Of a DNA stretch of 64,000 bases, positions 8,774 through 15,557 are shown piece by piece; the stretch's first letter is position 1; the number at the start of each line of letters is the position of its first letter. Made by a program: the position numbers and the translations under genes. Below the pieces are notes generated by a model. That model had not been told where the DNA came from. It did not search any database and saw only the letters and a program-made list of their open reading frames with translations. The DNA is taken from positions 124,001 to 188,000 of the forward strand of contig NZ_JOIR01000002.1 of assembly GCF_000720115.1 (NCBI RefSeq), in the 5' to 3' direction. Source of the DNA: Streptomyces sp. NRRL F-2580 (lineage in GTDB: Bacteria > Actinomycetota > Actinomycetes > Streptomycetales > Streptomycetaceae).

Positions 8774-9260
8774 CCCCGCCCCCGCCGGTACGGGTCACCA
8801 GGACCAGCGGGATCTCGCGGGCCGTCGCCGCGCGGTAGGCCGCGTACGAGGGCATCGCGGCCACCACCACCGGCCACAGCCGCTCCGCCTCGGCCGGCGT
8901 GGCGCGGCGGGCCGTCGCCGGGAAGGTCTCGGCGCCGACCTGGAGGGTGACGGCCGGGTCGGCGGCCAGGTTCAGGTACCAGGCCGGGTGCCGGTCCGCG
9001 CCCGCGTTGGAGGCCGTCAGGACGTACGCCGCGCCGTCCCCGCCGTCCGCCCCGTCCCGGACGTAGGCGAGCGCGGTGCGGCGGAGCAGCCCCGACCTGC
9101 GGCCCCGCGTGGTCAGCAGCAGGTCCGAGATCCCCGGGCGCGGCTGCCCGGCGGTCTCCTCGAAGCGGCGGATGTGCGCGGCGACCCAGGCGTTCGGGCT
9201 GTCGGTCGCGGTCGCGGTCGCTGTCGCCGTCGCGGTCTCTGCGTACGGTGCGGTGGTCAT
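8766..9260 (-). CDS. Deazaflavin (F420)-dependent nitroreductase-family protein (DDN/FDOR-like)
   Basis: This 164-aa protein has the split beta-barrel of the DDN family (DUF385): ISDLLLTTRGRRSG, then GADRHPAWYLNLAADP, where the HPAWYxNL motif contacts the F420 cofactor, and a C-terminal strand IPLVLVTR. It probably uses reduced F420 for a hydride-transfer reaction of unknown substrate. The N-terminus has a run of Thr-Ala pairs (residues 10-19) encoded by a hexanucleotide repeat. ATG 9260 overlaps the stop of the NAD-binding reductase gene by 4 bp, so both are one transcript. F420 is available because FO synthase is encoded at 18.2-20.8 kb. Confidence 0.85.
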   Translation of the reverse strand: MTTAPYAETATATATATATDSPNAWVAAHIRRFEETAGQPRPGISDLLLTTRGRRSGLLRRTALAYVRDGADGGDGAAYVLTASNAGADRHPAWYLNLAADPAVTLQVGAETFPATARRATPAEAERLWPVVVAAMPSYAAYRAATAREIPLVLVTRTGGGGVT

Positions 9261-9871
9261 GCCGGGACCACCCCCGCGTGCGTCCGGTGCAGCGACGGCG
9301 CCCCGGCCTCGTCCACCACGGCCCGGGCGAAGTCCGCGTGGCTGATCCGGCTCGCGGCGTCCGCCGGGGCGAATCCGTACCCGCCGGCCACCGCGCCACC
9401 GCCCACGGCGAAGTCCCCGGCCGGGCTCAGCACCGCCCAGTCCAGCCCCGCCGGAGCCTGCGCCCGCAGCGCGTCGGTCCCGGCCGCGTGGCCGGCGTAG
9501 AACTCCCGCCACTCCTGCGGGTACCCCGGCGTGTCCATCAGCGGCGCCCCCGACGCCGTGGGCAGTACGGAGGCCAGCCCGACCGCAACCAGTCGCCGTA
9601 CGCCGGCCCGCGGGAGCCCCGTCGCCAGCGCGCGGCCGACGGCGGGGAAGAACGCCCCGGGGGCCGCCTGCGCGTCGTACACCGCGACCACCGCAGCGTC
9701 GTGCCCGGCCGCCAGCCGCGCCACGTCCGCCGCCGAGGTCACGTCCCCGTCGGCCCGGCCCGCCTCCGTGACCTCGTACCCGCGCGCCCGGGCCTCGGCG
9801 GTGACGGCCCGGCCGACGCGCCCGCCGGCCCCGAACACGACGAGCCTCTTCGTCTTCTTCTCGTTCGTCAT
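9257..9871 (-). CDS. NAD(P)-binding reductase, NmrA/SDR-a type
   Basis: This 204-aa protein starts with a Rossmann motif LVVFGAGGRVGRAVT (G-x2-G-x2-G near residues 14-20) followed by an acidic/polar NADP-recognition region and SAADVARLAAGHDAAVVAVYD. It lacks the classical YxxxK pair, which is usual for atypical SDR/NmrA proteins that sense or reduce with NAD(P)H. It is divergently transcribed from an HxlR regulator 59 bp away and coupled to the DDN-like gene. This arrangement is typical for an oxidoreductase pair controlled by the adjacent HxlR repressor. Confidence 0.85.
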   Translation of the reverse strand: MTNEKKTKRLVVFGAGGRVGRAVTAEARARGYEVTEAGRADGDVTSAADVARLAAGHDAAVVAVYDAQAAPGAFFPAVGRALATGLPRAGVRRLVAVGLASVLPTASGAPLMDTPGYPQEWREFYAGHAAGTDALRAQAPAGLDWAVLSPAGDFAVGGGAVAGGYGFAPADAASRISHADFARAVVDEAGAPSLHRTHAGVVPA

Positions 9872-9930
9872 GTGGGGGAGCGTAGGGAGAGGCCTGGTTA
9901 CCGAACGGATACCGGCCTACGGTGTGGATC
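9872..9930. promoter_or_regulatory. Divergent operator/promoter for the HxlR regulator and reductase genes
   Basis: The 59-bp spacer contains TACCGAACGGATACCGG near 9899-9915, a repeated TACCG box that is a plausible HxlR binding site. Neither flanking gene has a clear Shine-Dalgarno, so transcripts may have very short leaders. This is inference from layout. Confidence 0.4.
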
Positions 9931-10362
9931 ATGAGCCAACCCGCGCCCCTGGACCCGGAGATGTTCGACCCCGTCTGCCCGTCCCCGCTGGTCCCGTTCC
10001 GGATCGGCGACAAGTGGGCCACGCTGATCCTGCGCTGCCTGGAGGGCGGCCCCCGCCGCTTCTCGGAGCTCAAGGTCCCGCTGCGCGGCATCACCGCCAA
10101 GTCCCTGACGCAGTCGCTGCGCGGTCTGGAACGCGACGGCTTCGTCACCCGCACCGAGTGCGACACCCCCGAGCGCCGCGTCGAGTACGCCCTCACCCCG
10201 CTCGGCCGCGGCCTCCTGGGCCCGCTCGACGCGGCGTGCGAGTGGACCCGGGAGCACTGGGACGAGCTCATCGACGCCCAGGAGGCCGCCCTGGCCGCAC
10301 CGTCCGCCCTGGCCGCACCGGCGGCTCAGCCCCAGGTGCGGGAGCAGAGCACGAGCCGGTAG
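9931..10362 (+). CDS. HxlR-family winged-helix transcriptional regulator
   Basis: A 143-aa protein from ATG 9931 (a GTG at 9922 is an alternative). DKWATLILRCLEGGPRRFSELK and GITAKSLTQSLRGLERDGFV are the HxlR recognition helix region, and RRVEYALTPLGRGLL is the wing plus C-terminal dimer helix. The Cys in FDPVCPSPL at about residue 14 is in the position used by redox-sensing family members such as YodB/HypR. It likely represses the divergent NmrA/DDN operon. The Ala-rich C-terminal tail runs 37 bp into the convergent VOC gene. Confidence 0.9.
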   Translation: MSQPAPLDPEMFDPVCPSPLVPFRIGDKWATLILRCLEGGPRRFSELKVPLRGITAKSLTQSLRGLERDGFVTRTECDTPERRVEYALTPLGRGLLGPLDAACEWTREHWDELIDAQEAALAAPSALAAPAAQPQVREQSTSR

Positions 10363-10724
10363 CCGTCCGGGTCCTCGATGGTGACTCCCCACTCGTCCCA
10401 GTACGGGTTGTGGGCGGCGACCCGCGTCCCGCCGTGCTCGACGAGCCGCTGGACCAGGGCCTCGTCGGGCGTCGCGCCGAGGTAGAGCACGAAGAGGTCG
10501 TCGACGGTGGGCACGGGCAGGATCGGGTTCGAGGCGTCACGGGTGAGCTCGAAGTGCCAGCCGCCGCCGGCCGGTCCGACCATCAGCAGGTCGTGCTCCC
10601 CGGGCGCGCTCCCGGTGGTGCGCCACTGCACCTCCAGGCCGAGCCCGTCGACGTAGAAGCGTTCGGCGGCCTTCAGATCGAGTGAGGGCCGGGCGACACG
10701 GACGTGTGTACGTGAATCGATCAT
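10326..10724 (-). CDS. VOC-superfamily (glyoxalase/bleomycin-resistance-like) protein
   Basis: A 132-aa protein made of two beta-alpha-beta-beta-beta units: HVRVARPSLDLKAAERFYVD-type N-terminal strand and helix, and C-terminal VTIEDPDGYRLVLC, the characteristic EDPDG turn. The first metal ligand position (HVRV, His7) and the Glu of IEDPDG are present, so metal binding is possible. The substrate is unknown; relatives include dioxygenases, glyoxalases and resistance proteins. It overlaps the convergent HxlR gene by 37 bp. Confidence 0.88.
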   Translation of the reverse strand: MIDSRTHVRVARPSLDLKAAERFYVDGLGLEVQWRTTGSAPGEHDLLMVGPAGGGWHFELTRDASNPILPVPTVDDLFVLYLGATPDEALVQRLVEHGGTRVAAHNPYWDEWGVTIEDPDGYRLVLCSRTWG

Positions 10725-10994
10725 GCGCGGCAGCGTACGAAACCCGGGCGTGGCACGGGTAGTTCAGCCACGCCGAAGCTTTGGCCAGTAATTGCCCGAG
10801 GCGGGCCGTGTCCGAATTCCGCTTGCGGCCCGGCACCCGGGTCCCGCCTGCGCGGTACGGTCCAGCCGCCGATTCCCTTGGCCCCGGGCGGACGGCGAGT
10901 ATCAGCCACATGGCGTCTGACCTGCGAAAATGATGATGCCGGGCTCGATCTTGCGGCCTACGATCGACCCTCACTCACATGGGGGAGACACATC

Positions 10995-11525
10995 ATGAAC
11001 AAGAACCTTTTCCGCGCCTCCGCGGTCGCCGCGGCCGCCGTCGCCTTCTCGGGCGTCATCTCCGTCTCGCAGTCCGCCAGCGCGGCGCAGACCTGCTCGA
11101 CGGCCGTCGCCAACGCCCGGATCGACGCCATGCCCGGCATCATCCCCGAGGCCCAGCTGAACGTGCCGACCTGCGTCGAGGTGCTCCCGGACAACAAGGT
11201 CCGCGGGAAGGCGACCGTCAACTGGGAGTTCATCAACGACGGCCAGTCCGACATGACCAGCAAGCGCTACACCTCGTTCAAGGTGACGACGCGGCTGGAG
11301 AGCCGTGTGCCGGGCGGCACCGACGTCGTGGTCACCAGCAAGACCTGTGACCTCACGGCCAACATCAACGCGGCCCCCATGAGCGCCTTCGCCTGTCTGA
11401 CCCCGTCGGCCACCTTGGACCCGAGCAAGCAGTGGTCGGGCGACGCGACGGTCGTCTACGACATCGAGGGCGACAACAAGGGCCCCATCACCTGGCAGCT
11501 GACCGGCTCGCCGCTGATGAGCTAG
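10995..11525 (+). CDS. Secreted protein of unknown function, 176 aa
   Basis: ATG 10995 follows GGGGGAGACACATC, a good ribosome-binding site, and begins a Sec signal peptide (MNKNLFRAS ... SQSASA, cleavage near residue 31). The mature domain is beta-rich with Cys in AQTCST, NVPTCVEVL, SKTCDLTAN and AFACLTPS, which would form two disulfides. No family is recognised. The gene stands alone, upstream of a perfect hairpin and convergent to the DUF397/XRE pair. Confidence 0.75.
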   Translation: MNKNLFRASAVAAAAVAFSGVISVSQSASAAQTCSTAVANARIDAMPGIIPEAQLNVPTCVEVLPDNKVRGKATVNWEFINDGQSDMTSKRYTSFKVTTRLESRVPGGTDVVVTSKTCDLTANINAAPMSAFACLTPSATLDPSKQWSGDATVVYDIEGDNKGPITWQLTGSPLMS

Positions 11526-11567
11526 TCACGTCGCCCGTACGGTCGGCATCCACGGGCGGGCGGAGCT

Positions 11568-11594
11568 GCTTGGGTGGGCGCGTCCCACCCAAGC
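11568..11594. terminator. Bidirectional terminator hairpin
   Basis: A perfect 11-bp stem GCTTGGGTGGG / CCCACCCAAGC with a 5-nt loop lies between the convergent secreted-protein gene and the DUF397 gene. Confidence 0.75.
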
Positions 11595-11597
11595 GCT

Positions 11598-11783
11598 CTA
11601 GCCCGCCGTGATCCCGCCGAGGAAGACACCCCAGCTCGCGGGCGTCACGGCGAGCTCGGGGCCGGCCGTCACCTTGGAGTCCCGGATGTGGACCGTGTCC
11701 GCGCAGGCGGCGACCTCGACGCAGCTGTCGCCCTCACTTCCGCTGTGGCTGCTCTTGAACCACCGGAGCTGGGAGCTGTTCAC
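11598..11783 (-). CDS. DUF397 protein (Scr2-like partner of the adjacent XRE regulator)
   Basis: A 61-aa DUF397 protein: LRWFKSSHSGSEGDSCVEVA is the family signature (W-x-K-S-S-x-S), followed by VHIRDSKV and W-G-V-F near the end. The GTG start overlaps the XRE regulator stop by 4 bp, so it is translationally coupled. In Streptomyces, DUF397 proteins pair with DUF5753/XRE regulators in toxin-antitoxin-like but apparently non-toxic regulatory modules (Scr1/Scr2 type). A second pair is at 30.8-32.1 kb. Confidence 0.9.
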   Translation of the reverse strand: MNSSQLRWFKSSHSGSEGDSCVEVAACADTVHIRDSKVTAGPELAVTPASWGVFLGGITAG

Positions 11784-12616
11784 AGGGATCCTCGCAATCG
11801 CATCAACAGGGCCCTGCTGTCCGCAGGATTGAGGGCCTGGATGCGAAGTTTGGCATACCGCTGATGGAGGACGCTGACGGCTTTCGGGTCAGAGATGACC
11901 TGGCCCGTCTTTTGTCCTTCGCTGTACCCCAGCCATTCGTGCTCATCGGTTTCCAGGAGTTGAAAGGGGCCGTCGGTGCCCGCGTGATCCGGGCTGACCG
12001 TCGGCATGATCTGGACGTCGACGTTGGGGAGCCTGCCGCACTCCAGGAGGCGGTCGATCAACTCCCGTGTGACCTCCGGGCCTCCCGTCTGCCGCTCGAT
12101 CAGCGCCTGCTCGATGATGAAGCTGAAGAGGACGTACGGGGTGCGGAGGAGCAGTTTCTGCCGTTCCATGCGGGCTGCCACACGGGCGTCGGCCTCCTCG
12201 GGAGTCGCCAGCGGCGGGACGTTGTCGATGAGCGCGCGGGCGTACGACTCGGGTTGCACCAGCCCAGGCACAGACCGGCACTCGTACGTATTGAGGGTGA
12301 CGGCGCCCTCCTCCAGCTCCGCCCACCGCCGGAACCAGGACGCCAGCCCCCGCCGCCGTGACAGCCGCTTCGCCGCGATGTCGATGACACCGAAGGTGTC
12401 CAGGACGGCCTCGGTCTTGCTGATGAACTTCCGGGACGGGTGGCGGCGGCCCTGCTCGACCGAGCCGACGTACTGGACCGAGTAGCCGATCTTCAGACCC
12501 AGTTGTTCCTGCGTCACGCCCGCCCGTTTGCGGGAGGCCTTCACCGTCTCGCCGAAGCTGCGCAGGTCGTCGTCCGGTTCGACCTCGCCGTCACCGCTGT
12601 CGTCGGCACTCACCAT
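11780..12616 (-). CDS. XRE-family regulator with DUF5753 domain (Scr1-like)
   Basis: 278 aa from ATG 12616, chosen because GGGGAGGTGACCGCC precedes it; a longer GTG start at 12646 has no such site. An N-terminal HTH_31 domain spans about residues 20-75 (FGETVKASRKRAGVTQEQLG, YVGSVEQGRRHPS). A C-terminal DUF5753 domain (about 95-275) includes RSVPGLVQPESYARAL and VDVQIMP. It is DNA-binding and cytoplasmic. It is coupled to the DUF397 gene downstream and divergent, with 129 bp between, from a histidine-kinase-like ATPase; the three together are a recurrent actinomycete regulatory module tied to differentiation and antibiotic production. Confidence 0.92.
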   Translation of the reverse strand: MVSADDSGDGEVEPDDDLRSFGETVKASRKRAGVTQEQLGLKIGYSVQYVGSVEQGRRHPSRKFISKTEAVLDTFGVIDIAAKRLSRRRGLASWFRRWAELEEGAVTLNTYECRSVPGLVQPESYARALIDNVPPLATPEEADARVAARMERQKLLLRTPYVLFSFIIEQALIERQTGGPEVTRELIDRLLECGRLPNVDVQIMPTVSPDHAGTDGPFQLLETDEHEWLGYSEGQKTGQVISDPKAVSVLHQRYAKLRIQALNPADSRALLMRLRGSL

Positions 12617-12745
12617 GGCGGTCACCTCCCCGACAGGAATGTTCACGCACGGTGACTCTCACTGTCCAGGGAGTGGACTCGTACAGTTGGTTTGTACGAG
12701 TCCGGGTGGTGTTGAACCGCCCAGGCCAGGCGGGACGTTGGCGCC

Positions 12746-13186
12746 ATGACCACACCCCCTGGCTCCGCGCCGGCCCTCGTACGCGTGTTCACTCAGCGTT
12801 TCAGTTCCACCCGGCGCGGCGCCCGCCTCGCCCGCCAGCTGGCCCTCGTCGAGCTGCACGACTGGGGGTTTCCCGAATCCACCGGGCTGTCCGCCGACGC
12901 GGGGCTGCTCGTGGCCGAGCTCGCCGCCAACGCCGTCACCCACGGCAGGGTGCCCGGGCGGGACTTCGAGCTCAAGCTGACGTTGCTGGAGAACGCCCTG
13001 CGCGTCGAGGTGTCCGACGCCCGGCGTGACCGCCGCCCCACCCCGCTGCCGCACGCCTACCAGGCCGAATCCGGCTACGGCCTCCGTATCGTCGAGGCCC
13101 TCGCCGCCGGCTGGGGCGTCACGGACCGGCTGATCGGCAAGACGGTCTGGGCCGAGCTGGCCCGCCGGGCCGGGCCGCGGCCGTAG
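12746..13186 (+). CDS. Anti-sigma-factor-like ATP-binding protein (HATPase_c, RsbW/SpoIIAB type)
   Basis: A 146-aa single-domain GHKL ATPase: the N box is LLVAELAANAVTHG with Asn near residue 58, and the G boxes include VEVSDARRD and GYGLRIVEALAAGWGV. There is no phosphoacceptor His domain, so it is not a sensor kinase but resembles RsbW-like anti-sigma kinases. In Streptomyces these proteins are often encoded next to XRE/DUF397 pairs, as here (divergent, 129-bp spacer). The partner sigma or anti-anti-sigma factor is not in the window. Confidence 0.88.
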   Translation: MTTPPGSAPALVRVFTQRFSSTRRGARLARQLALVELHDWGFPESTGLSADAGLLVAELAANAVTHGRVPGRDFELKLTLLENALRVEVSDARRDRRPTPLPHAYQAESGYGLRIVEALAAGWGVTDRLIGKTVWAELARRAGPRP

Positions 13187-13207
13187 GCGCCGGGCGCCCC
13201 CGGGCGG

Positions 13208-13759
13208 TCAGGACCGCCAGCGCGGCGCTTCGTCGTCCGGGGTGTCCGGGCTGGCGAAGTGGAACGGTACGCCGAGGTGGGCGGCCAGGGCGCCGCCCGC
13301 GCGGGTGGCGGCGGCCGCCGAGGGGTGCTGAGGGCCGGTGTCGGCGCCGTCCAGGGCGCGTACGGCCGTGCCCCAGTAGATCGTGGCCAGGCACTTCTCC
13401 CCGGCGGGCTCGTCCGTGATCGCCAGCAGGTTCACGAACCAGTCGTGGACGGTGTCCCCGTCCCAGACGGCCTCGATCGCCACCACGCGGCCGCCGATGC
13501 CGCGCGCGAGGGCGGAGAGCGAGTCCAGGTCGAGGGGCGAGTCGGGCGTACGGGCCACTCGGTCGCCGAAGTGCAGGTAGCGCAGGTGGACGATCTCCTG
13601 CGCCTCCCGCAGACCGATGCCGTGGGGGCGCCCCGCCTCCCACACGAGCCGGACCGCCTGGAGGCTGCTGTCCTGCAGGACGTAGCCGTCGGCCTGCGTC
13701 CGTATCCCGGCCGGGAGGGCCTGCCACTGGCTTTCGGCGTCCGTTCCTCGGTTCGTCAT
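13208..13759 (-). CDS. Conserved hypothetical protein, 183 aa
   Basis: No named family recognised. The protein is soluble, without signal peptide or membrane segment. Visible features are an amphipathic helix REAQEIVHLRYLHFGDRV (about residues 51-68), a strand GRVVAIEAVWDGDTVHDWFV (about 90-108) and a C-terminal acidic tail SPDTPDDEAP. ATG 13759 begins MTNRGTDAESQW. It is convergent with the ATPase gene 22 bp away and is likely a single cistron. Confidence 0.65.
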   Translation of the reverse strand: MTNRGTDAESQWQALPAGIRTQADGYVLQDSSLQAVRLVWEAGRPHGIGLREAQEIVHLRYLHFGDRVARTPDSPLDLDSLSALARGIGGRVVAIEAVWDGDTVHDWFVNLLAITDEPAGEKCLATIYWGTAVRALDGADTGPQHPSAAAATRAGGALAAHLGVPFHFASPDTPDDEAPRWRS

Positions 13760-13810
13760 GGCGTCATGATCAGCGCGGCGGGCGGCGGCCGTCGAGGGGA
13801 TTTCGGCGGG

Positions 13811-14503
13811 CTACTCCCGCGAGGGCCGGGGCGGACCGTACGTGCGGCGGTGCAGCTCGGCGATCTCCTGGTCGGAGCGGCGGCGCTGACCGGCCGTGAA
13901 CATCGTGCCGCCGATGAGGACGAACAGGCCGCCGGTGATGCCCAGGCCCAGCGGGTCGAGGGCGCGGCTGCCGGTGGTCTCCATCCAGGGGTCGAGGCCG
14001 CCGAGCCGGTCCTTGAAGAGGACGACGTGCCCGCCCGGCGTCACCTGCGCGTAGCAGTTCCGGATGGCGTCGAGCTCGTGGCTCTCGCCCGACGGCTCGA
14101 CGACGCGGCAGGAGAAGCGGGAGTCACCCTTGGAGTTGGTGTACTCGCGTGACTCCGCCACCACCGCGTCGACCCGTTCGCCGAGCAGCTTCAGGTACGA
14201 CTCGTTCAGGTTGGACCCGGCGAAGACGCCGAGCGCCATGGTGCCGAAGCCCACGAGGGTGGCGGCTCCCGCCCGGTTCCAGTTCGAGCCGGCGACGGCC
14301 GCGCCGAGTCCGGCCGCGGCGAGGACGACGAGCACGCCGACGTACAGCAGGCCGTACGGGAACTGGGAGACGAAGCCGCCCAGCGTGCCGCCCCCGGCGA
14401 TGAGCGCGGCCCAGAACAGGGAGTTCCGTGTGCGCCGGGCCCGCGGCGGGCCCGCCTTCCCCATGGGCCCGGATGCCCGGGCCGCTGTGCCGGCCGTGTC
14501 CAT
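13811..14503 (-). CDS. Membrane protein with DUF3592-like extracellular domain
   Basis: 230 aa from ATG 14503, preceded by GGAGGAGAGCGAC. After a basic N-terminus there are two or three hydrophobic segments (LFWAALIAGGGTLGG, LLYVGVLVVLAAAGLG, AATLVGFGTMALGVF; about residues 28-95). A soluble domain follows (VDAVVAESREYTNSKGDSRFSCRVV ... CYAQVTPGGHVVLF, about 110-175) whose layout recalls DUF3592, then a final helix GLGITGGLFVLIGGTMF and a cytoplasmic tail. The two Cys in the outer domain could pair. Function unknown. Confidence 0.75.
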   Translation of the reverse strand: MDTAGTAARASGPMGKAGPPRARRTRNSLFWAALIAGGGTLGGFVSQFPYGLLYVGVLVVLAAAGLGAAVAGSNWNRAGAATLVGFGTMALGVFAGSNLNESYLKLLGERVDAVVAESREYTNSKGDSRFSCRVVEPSGESHELDAIRNCYAQVTPGGHVVLFKDRLGGLDPWMETTGSRALDPLGLGITGGLFVLIGGTMFTAGQRRRSDQEIAELHRRTYGPPRPSRE

Positions 14504-14585
14504 GTCGCTCTCCTCCGAGCCCCCGTGTGCGCTCCGCCCGAGCCTATGCGGCGGCCGGGCGGGCGTGCCCGGAGGGCCCAAGGGC

Positions 14586-15446
14586 TCAGAGGTACTGGGC
14601 GAACTCGTCCAGGGTGCGCAGCACCTGCGGCTTCGGCGCCGAGGGCAGCTGGAGGACGACCTCCTCGATGCCCAGGTCGGCGTAGTGGCTCAGCTTGCCG
14701 GGGCTGGGCCGGACGGCGTACGGGACCACCTGGAGGGACTTGGGGTCGCGTCCGGCGGTCTCCCAGACCTGGCGCAGCACCGGGAGCGTCTCGGTGAGGC
14801 CGCCGCCGCCGATCGGGAGCCAGCCGTCGGCGTGGTCGGCGATGGCGGCGAAGAGCTTTGGACCCGCCGCGCCGCCGATCAGGGTGCGGGGGCCGTGCAG
14901 GGGGACGCCGGGGGCGAGTTCGCGGGGGGCCTGGACCGGCTTGGGATGGGCGCTGCTCGCCTGGACGGAGCAGTACTGGCCGACGTACGCCGTGGGCTCC
15001 GGGGCCCACAGGGCGCGCATCAGGGCCATGCGGTCGCGGACCAGCTCGCGGCGGGTGGGCCACTCGACGCCGTGGTCGGCGGCCTCCTCGACGTTCCAGC
15101 CGTAGCCGATGCCCAGGGTGAAACGGCCGCCGGAGAGGTGGTCCAGGGTCGCGACCTGCTTCGCGAGGTCGATCGGGTCGTGCTGGGCGACGAGGGTGAT
15201 GCCGGTGCCGAGGTGCAGGCGCTCGGTCACGGCGGCGGCCTGGCCGAGGGCCACGAAGGGGTCGAGGGTGCGCCCGTACATCTCGGGGAGTTCGCCGCCC
15301 ATGGGGGCGGCGGTGTCGCGGGCGACCGGGATGTGGGTGTGCTCCGGGAGGTAGAGGCCGGAGAAGCCGCGCTCCTCCAGGCTGCGGGCCAGGCGTACCG
15401 GGGAGATGGTGCGGTCGGTGAGGAAGATGGTCGTGGCGATCCGCAT
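14586..15446 (-). CDS. F420-dependent LLM-class oxidoreductase
   Basis: 286 aa from ATG 15446; GGAGGTG lies 11 nt upstream, and the GTG at 15458 is part of that site. The TIM-barrel starts MRIATTIFLTDRTISP, has LYLPEHTHIPVARDT, the F420/FMN-binding turn HLGTGITLVAQHDPI and GRFTLGIGYGWNVEE, and ends in RTLDEFAQYL. The pattern is that of the probable-F420-dependent (Rv2161c-type) subfamily. It would use F420 made through the FO synthase encoded 3 kb away. The substrate is unknown. Confidence 0.9.
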   Translation of the reverse strand: MRIATTIFLTDRTISPVRLARSLEERGFSGLYLPEHTHIPVARDTAAPMGGELPEMYGRTLDPFVALGQAAAVTERLHLGTGITLVAQHDPIDLAKQVATLDHLSGGRFTLGIGYGWNVEEAADHGVEWPTRRELVRDRMALMRALWAPEPTAYVGQYCSVQASSAHPKPVQAPRELAPGVPLHGPRTLIGGAAGPKLFAAIADHADGWLPIGGGGLTETLPVLRQVWETAGRDPKSLQVVPYAVRPSPGKLSHYADLGIEEVVLQLPSAPKPQVLRTLDEFAQYL

Positions 15447-15557
15447 GGGTACTGGCACCTCCGAGACGTGGGACCCGCAACGGTACGGGCTGGACCCGCG
15501 ATTGTTGAGGGGGCGTCAGGTGGCGGGGGCGAGCTTCGGCCGTACGCCCGCCGTGCG